From NCBI RefSeq assembly GCF_001270265.1, contig NZ_LGAP01000001.1, positions 868,001 through 932,000 on the forward strand: a DNA stretch of 64,000 nt. The letters are read 5' to 3'. Under the pieces are notes generated by a model. It was not told the origin of the DNA, did not search any database, and saw only the letters and a list, made by a program, of their open reading frames with translations. This DNA comes from Ensifer adhaerens (lineage in GTDB: Bacteria > Pseudomonadota > Alphaproteobacteria > Rhizobiales > Rhizobiaceae). Of this stretch, positions 58,173 through 64,000 are shown piece by piece; position 1 is the stretch's first letter, and every line of letters begins with the position of its first letter. The translations under genes and the position numbers were made by a program.

Positions 58173-59495
58173 TCAGACGCGTGCGGCGGCCGGCTGAGCC
58201 TTCGCATTCTTCTTCTCCAGCACCGCTTCGGTGATGGAGTTCGGAATGCGCTTGGGCGTCTCGATCAGGCCGAGAACCGGCATGATGACGAGGAAGAAGC
58301 CGAAGTAGTACAGCGTGCCGAGCTGGGAGTAACCCACATAGTTACCCGCGAGGTCGCCGCCAAAGATCAGGCCAAACAGACCACTGCCTTCCGCCGGGCG
58401 CGAGCCGAGCCAGCCGAGCATGATGGCGTTGACGACGAAGATCCAGAAGAACAGCTTGTACCAGGGACGGTAAACAGCCGAGCGAACCTTGGACGTATCA
58501 AGCCAGGGCAGGAAGAACAGGATGATGATCGAACCGAACATCACCAGAACGCCGCCGAGCTTGGAGTCGATCGGGCCGACATTGAAGGTGATGGCGCGCA
58601 GCATCGCGTAGAACGGCAGGTAGTACCATTCCGGAACGATGTGAGCAGGCGTCTTCAGCGCGTCAGCCGGAATGTAGTTGTCCGGGTGGCCAAGGAAGTT
58701 CGGCATGTAGAAGACGAACCAGGCGTAAACGAGCAGGAAGACGGAGACGCCGAGTGCATCCTTCAGCGTTGCGTAGGGCGTGAAGGGAACGGTATCGGTC
58801 TTCGACTTCACTTCGACGCCCGTCGGGTTCGTCTGGCCGGTCACGTGCAGAGCCCACACGTGAAGCACGACGACGCCGGCGATCATGAAGGGCAGCAGGT
58901 AGTGCAGCGAGAAGAAGCGGTTCAGCGTCGGCTGGTCGACGGCAAAGCCGCCAAGCAGGAACTGTTGGATCCACTCGCCTACCAACGGAAAGGCCGTGAA
59001 GAAGCCGGTGATAACGGTCGCACCCCAGAAAGACATCTGACCCCAGGGCAGAACGTAGCCCATGAAACCGGTCGCCATCATCAGGAGGTAGATGACCACG
59101 CCGAGGATCCAGAGGATTTCGCGCGGTGCCTTGTACGAGCCGTAGTAGAGGCCGCGGGCAATGTGCAGGTAAACGGCGATGAAGAAGAACGATGCGCCGT
59201 TGGCGTGCATGTAGCGCAGAAGCCAGCCGTGGTTGACGTCGCGCATGATCTTTTCGACCGAGTTGAACGCAACGGTCGCTTCAGCCGCATAATGCATCGC
59301 AAGCACGACGCCGGTCAGGATCTGGACGACCAGCATCACTGAAAGCATGGCACCAAAGGTGTAGGCATAGTTCAGGTTCCGGGGAACCGGATAGCTGATG
59401 AAGCTGTCGTGAATCATGCGCGGCAGCGGAAGACGGGAATCAACCCATTTCTCAATGCCAGTCGTTGGCGTGTAGGTTGAATGTTCAGCACTCAT
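58173..59495 (-). CDS. petB: Cytochrome b of the bc1 complex
   Basis: The 440-residue integral subunit has eight membrane segments and carries both b hemes and the Qo and Qi quinone sites. The Qo motif PEWY is seen in [13 protein letters not shown], and heme-ligand histidines lie in the second and fourth segments (for example the [12 protein letters not shown] and [13 protein letters not shown] regions). ATG 59495 ([13 protein letters not shown]) is preferred to 59513; it is 15 bp after the petA stop. The operon order is petA-petB-petC. Confidence 0.97.
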   Translation of the reverse strand: MSAEHSTYTPTTGIEKWVDSRLPLPRMIHDSFISYPVPRNLNYAYTFGAMLSVMLVVQILTGVVLAMHYAAEATVAFNSVEKIMRDVNHGWLLRYMHANGASFFFIAVYLHIARGLYYGSYKAPREILWILGVVIYLLMMATGFMGYVLPWGQMSFWGATVITGFFTAFPLVGEWIQQFLLGGFAVDQPTLNRFFSLHYLLPFMIAGVVVLHVWALHVTGQTNPTGVEVKSKTDTVPFTPYATLKDALGVSVFLLVYAWFVFYMPNFLGHPDNYIPADALKTPAHIVPEWYYLPFYAMLRAITFNVGPIDSKLGGVLVMFGSIIILFFLPWLDTSKVRSAVYRPWYKLFFWIFVVNAIMLGWLGSRPAEGSGLFGLIFGGDLAGNYVGYSQLGTLYYFGFFLVIMPVLGLIETPKRIPNSITEAVLEKKNAKAQPAAARV

Positions 59496-59509
59496 TATCA
59501 GTAGTCCCC

Positions 59510-60088
59510 TCAACCGATCTTGATAACTGTGTCGGAAACGAACGCGAAGGTCGGCACGGGGAGGTTTTCCGGCGCCGGACCTTTACGGATTCGGCCTGCC
59601 GTATCGTAGTGCGAACCGTGGCAGGGACAGAACCAGCCACCGAAATCACCGGCCTGACCAAGCGGCACGCAGCCGAGATGGGTACAGGAGCCGATCATCA
59701 CGATCCAGTTTTCCTTGCCTTCGCCGGCGGAGCGATCGAGATCGTTCGCCTCGGCGTCAGTCGGAAGGTTGGCGTTACGCGCAACCGGATCCTTAAGGTC
59801 GGCAAGAGTGACCGCTTTGGCCTCTTCCACTTCCTTCTCGGTGCGGTTGCGGATGAAGATCGGCTTGCCGCGCCATTTGGCCGTCAGCGACATGCCGGGC
59901 TGCAGGCTCGATACGTCGACCTCGATCGAGGCGAGCGCGAGCGTCGATGAATCCGGACGCATCTGGTCGATGAAAGGCCAGGCCACCGCGCCGGCGCCAA
60001 CGACGCCCGCCATGCCCGTAGCCAGATAAAGGAAATCGCGGCGAGTGGGCTCGCCCAAGGTCTCGCTTGAAGTGTCGTGTTCGCTCAC
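59510..60088 (-). CDS. petA: Rieske iron-sulfur protein of the bc1 complex
   Basis: The 192-residue subunit starts at GTG 60088. [11 protein letters not shown] is a twin-arginine-type signal anchor. The cluster ligands are CTHLGC (Cys135, His137, Cys140) and CPCHGSHYD (Cys154, Cys156, His157). It moves electrons from quinol at the Qo site to cytochrome c1. It leads petABC, whose upstream region carries an FNR/FixK-like palindrome at 60158. Confidence 0.97.
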   Translation of the reverse strand: MSEHDTSSETLGEPTRRDFLYLATGMAGVVGAGAVAWPFIDQMRPDSSTLALASIEVDVSSLQPGMSLTAKWRGKPIFIRNRTEKEVEEAKAVTLADLKDPVARNANLPTDAEANDLDRSAGEGKENWIVMIGSCTHLGCVPLGQAGDFGGWFCPCHGSHYDTAGRIRKGPAPENLPVPTFAFVSDTVIKIG

Positions 60089-60453
60089 GGCTAAACCATC
60101 CTCTCACGCAATGTTGCGGAAACCGCATCCGCCCAGCGAGATCCCTGCCCTTGCGGTTTGACCTAGGTCAAGGAAACACGCCCAATCAATGTGCTGGCAC
60201 CTTAGCCGGCTTGCTGTTGCAAACACGTTATTCGGTGTCAGAATCCGTTAAGTTCTGCGCGCACACGGCTCGCAGATTCCCCGTCAATCCGGCGCGTTCT
60301 ATGCTTGATCGCAAATTATGTCCAGCCTTGACAAGGGCGGGTGGGCAGATTGTCGCGGGGAAAAGCGCGGCCAATTGGCACAAGCACTTGACGGTTGGCA
60401 TCCCCACTGGCCGACAGTCGTCGGAGGGGCGTGAAAATGGGCGCTGGACTGCC
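60089..60453. other. Intergenic region between petA and the first ABC transporter
   Basis: About 365 bp on the petA side of two minus-strand genes. It holds the FNR/FixK-like box (60158-60171) and otherwise shows no gene or repeat. The end near 60453 abuts the ABC transporter stop codon. Confidence 0.5.
60158..60171. promoter_or_regulatory. FNR/FixK-type palindromic box upstream of petABC
   Basis: TTGACCTAGGTCAA is a perfect 14-bp palindrome of the form TTGAC-N4-GTCAA, close to the FNR/FixK consensus TTGAT-N4-ATCAA. It lies 70 bp upstream of the petA start codon, a distance that would place it near -40 of a likely promoter, suiting activation under low oxygen. Binding is inferred. Confidence 0.6.
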
Positions 60454-62319
60454 CTACTCCGCGGCTTCCTCGCGGGCCAGAAAGCCGCCGGATTGCCGCG
60501 ACCAGAGGTCGGCATAAAGACCGCCCCGGGCGATCAGTTCGGTGTGGGTTCCGTCCTCGATGATCCGGCCCTTGTCCATGACGACGAGCCGGTCGAGGGC
60601 GGCGATCGTCGACAGTCGATGAGCGATAGCCAGCACCGTCTTTCCCTGCATCAGCCGGTCGAGATTAGACTGGATCGCCGCCTCGACCTCGGAATCGAGC
60701 GCCGACGTCGCCTCGTCAAGAACGAGGATCGGCGCATCCTTGAGCATGACGCGTGCGATGGCGATCCGCTGCCTCTGCCCGCCCGAAAGCTTGACACCGC
60801 GTTCGCCGACATGGGCATCGAAGCTCCTGCGGCCGCGCTGGTCCTGGAGATCGAGGATGAACTCGTAGGCCTCGGCCTTCTCGGCCGCCATCACCAATTG
60901 CTCCTCGCTTGCGTCCGGGTGGCCGAAGAGGATGTTGTCACGAATGGAGCGGTGCAGCAGCGAGGTATCCTGGCTCACCATGCCGACCTGCGCGCGCAGC
61001 GATTCCTGCTTGACTGCCGAAATATCCTGCCCGTCGATCAGGATGCGCCCGCCTTCAAGGTCGTAGAAGCGCAGGAGCAGATTGACGAGCGTCGACTTGC
61101 CGGCGCCCGAACGGCCGACGATGCCGACTTTCTCTCCGGGACGAATGACCAGGGAGAAGTCGTCGATGACGCCAGCGCCCTTGCCGTAGTGGAACTTCAC
61201 ATGCTCGAAGCGGATTTCCGGCTCGCTGACCGAAAGCTCCTTGGCGCCCGGCCTGTCGACAAGGCCGATCGGTTGGGAGACGAGCTCGGCCGAATTCTGG
61301 ATCGTGCCGATGTTGCGCATGATCGAGTTGAACTGCGTCATCATGCGCCCGAGCAGCATGTTGAGCCGCAATATAAGCGCCAGCGTGAAGGCGACCGCAC
61401 CCGAACTGATCACGCCGCCAAGCCAGAGGTGAATGGCATAGACCGCAATAGCCGCGATCATCATGCCCGACAGGAGCGCAAGTGATGCGCGAACGGCAGT
61501 CAGAAGCCGGGTAAAGGGAATAACTGCGCGCTGGAAACGATCGAAGCCGGCGCGGATATAGCGATCGTTCTCGTCGTCACGGCCGAAGAGCTTCAGCGTC
61601 TGGATGTTCGAATAGGCATCCACCATCCGGCCGTTCAGCATCGAGGCCATTTCGGCGGTGTCGCGGGCATGCTTGCGGATGCGCGGGACGAAAAAGCGCG
61701 CCAACGCCAGGAAGATGACGATCCAGAATGCCACCATCGCCGCAAGGCGCCAGTCGAGCTGGGCAACCAGCGCCATGGTCGAGGCGGTATAAATGACGAT
61801 GAACCAGACGACCTGCAGCAGCGACACGATCAGGTCGCTGGTCGCCTGTGCGCCCGACCAGACCTTCGTCACGATCCGTCCGGAAAAGTCATTCTGGAAG
61901 AAGGAAAGCGATTGCCGCGCGACGTGTGTATAGGACTGCCAGCGCACCAGATTGAGAAAGCCGGTGATGATCGACTGTTCCTCGACGAGCGCCGCCAGCG
62001 ACACCGCGACGAAGCGGAACACCAGCACCGTCAGCAGCATGAACAGCAGTTCGGGGCCGTTGGCGGAAATCAACCCGCTCCAGCCCGCTTCCGGCTTCAC
62101 CGTGTCGAGCAGATCGACAAGCCGGCCGACGAAATAGAAAAGCCCTGCCTCCAGCATGGCGACAAGGCCGCCAAGGATGGCCATCGCCAGAAACGGCCCC
62201 TTGGCCTGACGGGCATAGAACCAGGCGAAACCCCACAGTGATTTCGGCGGCTGCAATCGCTCCCGCGGCGCAAACGGCTTGATCGAGTTCTCAAAGATGC
62301 TGACGATGGCGCTGAGCAT
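60454..62319 (-). CDS. ABC half-transporter, MsbA/multidrug type, copy 1
   Basis: The 621-residue protein fuses a six-segment membrane domain (residues about 50-340) to an ATPase domain (about 365-610) with Walker A GRSGAGKSTL, the signature LSGGQRQRIAIARVML, Walker B ILVLDEATSALD and the H-loop IAHRLST. It probably exports lipids or drugs as a homodimer, or pairs with the next gene's product. The start at 62319 gives MLSAIVSIFENSIKPFAPRE. The two ABC genes follow one another on the same strand 120 bp apart. Confidence 0.94.
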   Translation of the reverse strand: MLSAIVSIFENSIKPFAPRERLQPPKSLWGFAWFYARQAKGPFLAMAILGGLVAMLEAGLFYFVGRLVDLLDTVKPEAGWSGLISANGPELLFMLLTVLVFRFVAVSLAALVEEQSIITGFLNLVRWQSYTHVARQSLSFFQNDFSGRIVTKVWSGAQATSDLIVSLLQVVWFIVIYTASTMALVAQLDWRLAAMVAFWIVIFLALARFFVPRIRKHARDTAEMASMLNGRMVDAYSNIQTLKLFGRDDENDRYIRAGFDRFQRAVIPFTRLLTAVRASLALLSGMMIAAIAVYAIHLWLGGVISSGAVAFTLALILRLNMLLGRMMTQFNSIMRNIGTIQNSAELVSQPIGLVDRPGAKELSVSEPEIRFEHVKFHYGKGAGVIDDFSLVIRPGEKVGIVGRSGAGKSTLVNLLLRFYDLEGGRILIDGQDISAVKQESLRAQVGMVSQDTSLLHRSIRDNILFGHPDASEEQLVMAAEKAEAYEFILDLQDQRGRRSFDAHVGERGVKLSGGQRQRIAIARVMLKDAPILVLDEATSALDSEVEAAIQSNLDRLMQGKTVLAIAHRLSTIAALDRLVVMDKGRIIEDGTHTELIARGGLYADLWSRQSGGFLAREEAAE

Positions 62320-62439
62320 GGTTCCGATATAGGCGGTTCGGCGGCAACAGCAATCGCTTTCCGCCATCGAGCGCATTACAATTGCTTAACGTCAAGTGGC
62401 AAACCCCGCCGCCTGCATGCGCGGCGGGGCCGCAGCGGA

Positions 62440-64000
<1,561 letters not shown>

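Overview
This window is chromosomal DNA from a GC-rich alphaproteobacterium of the order Hyphomicrobiales, most likely Sinorhizobium/Ensifer or a close relative. Support for this comes from a DUF1476-type F1-ATPase zeta subunit, a CckA cell-cycle kinase, a 2.2-thousand-residue GPR/RgsE polar-growth protein found only in unipolar-growing rhizobia and relatives, a GAAC-N7-GAAC SOS box at recA, and several copies of the palindromic intergenic repeats that rhizobial genomes carry in large numbers. Most of the window is core genome; no phage, plasmid or CRISPR locus is visible.

Layout. 1-3.2 kb: end of an unidentified gene, a PAS-GGDEF-EAL cyclic-di-GMP protein and the ATPase zeta subunit. 3.4-12.1 kb: split purine cluster (purC, purS, purQ, then purL), interrupted by a lipoprotein, a DUF1127/MocR divergent pair and a broken PagL-like lipid A deacylase, followed by a BolA / small basic protein / CGFS glutaredoxin group for iron-sulfur handling. 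12.4-18.6 kb: two tandem Bcr/CflA exporters, an ttcA-inositol-phosphatase operon, glutaminase and rpsD. 18.9-27.2 kb: a HerA-like ATPase, trmJ-murI, a FUSC-type membrane protein with a frameshift, icd, a Coq7-type hydroxylase and an AraC/GyrI regulator. 27.4-33.5 kb: alaS, recA with LexA sites and a psuK-psuG pseudouridine pathway. 33.7-43.4 kb: cckA, a FliO-like protein, dksA, sixA, ycjX plus its membrane partner, and a Tat-exported molybdenum oxidoreductase with its cytochrome b. 43.6-48.2 kb: a secreted orphan, folP-folB-folK, a DUF922 secreted protein, a probable trans-acting small RNA, a 2Fe-2S ferredoxin and an Hpt protein. 48.8-64 kb: the giant rgsE gene, an atypical second-type prs gene, petABC (cytochrome bc1) behind an FNR/FixK-type box, and two MsbA-like ABC half-transporters, the second cut by the window edge.

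The most noteworthy points are a duplicated 3' tail of purL left downstream of the intact gene, a lipid A deacylase gene stopped just before its conserved last beta strand, a one-base frameshift in the FUSC gene, a candidate anti-Shine-Dalgarno small RNA, near-identical 87-bp tandem repeats in rgsE, and a codon-atypical prs gene lying between rgsE and petABC.
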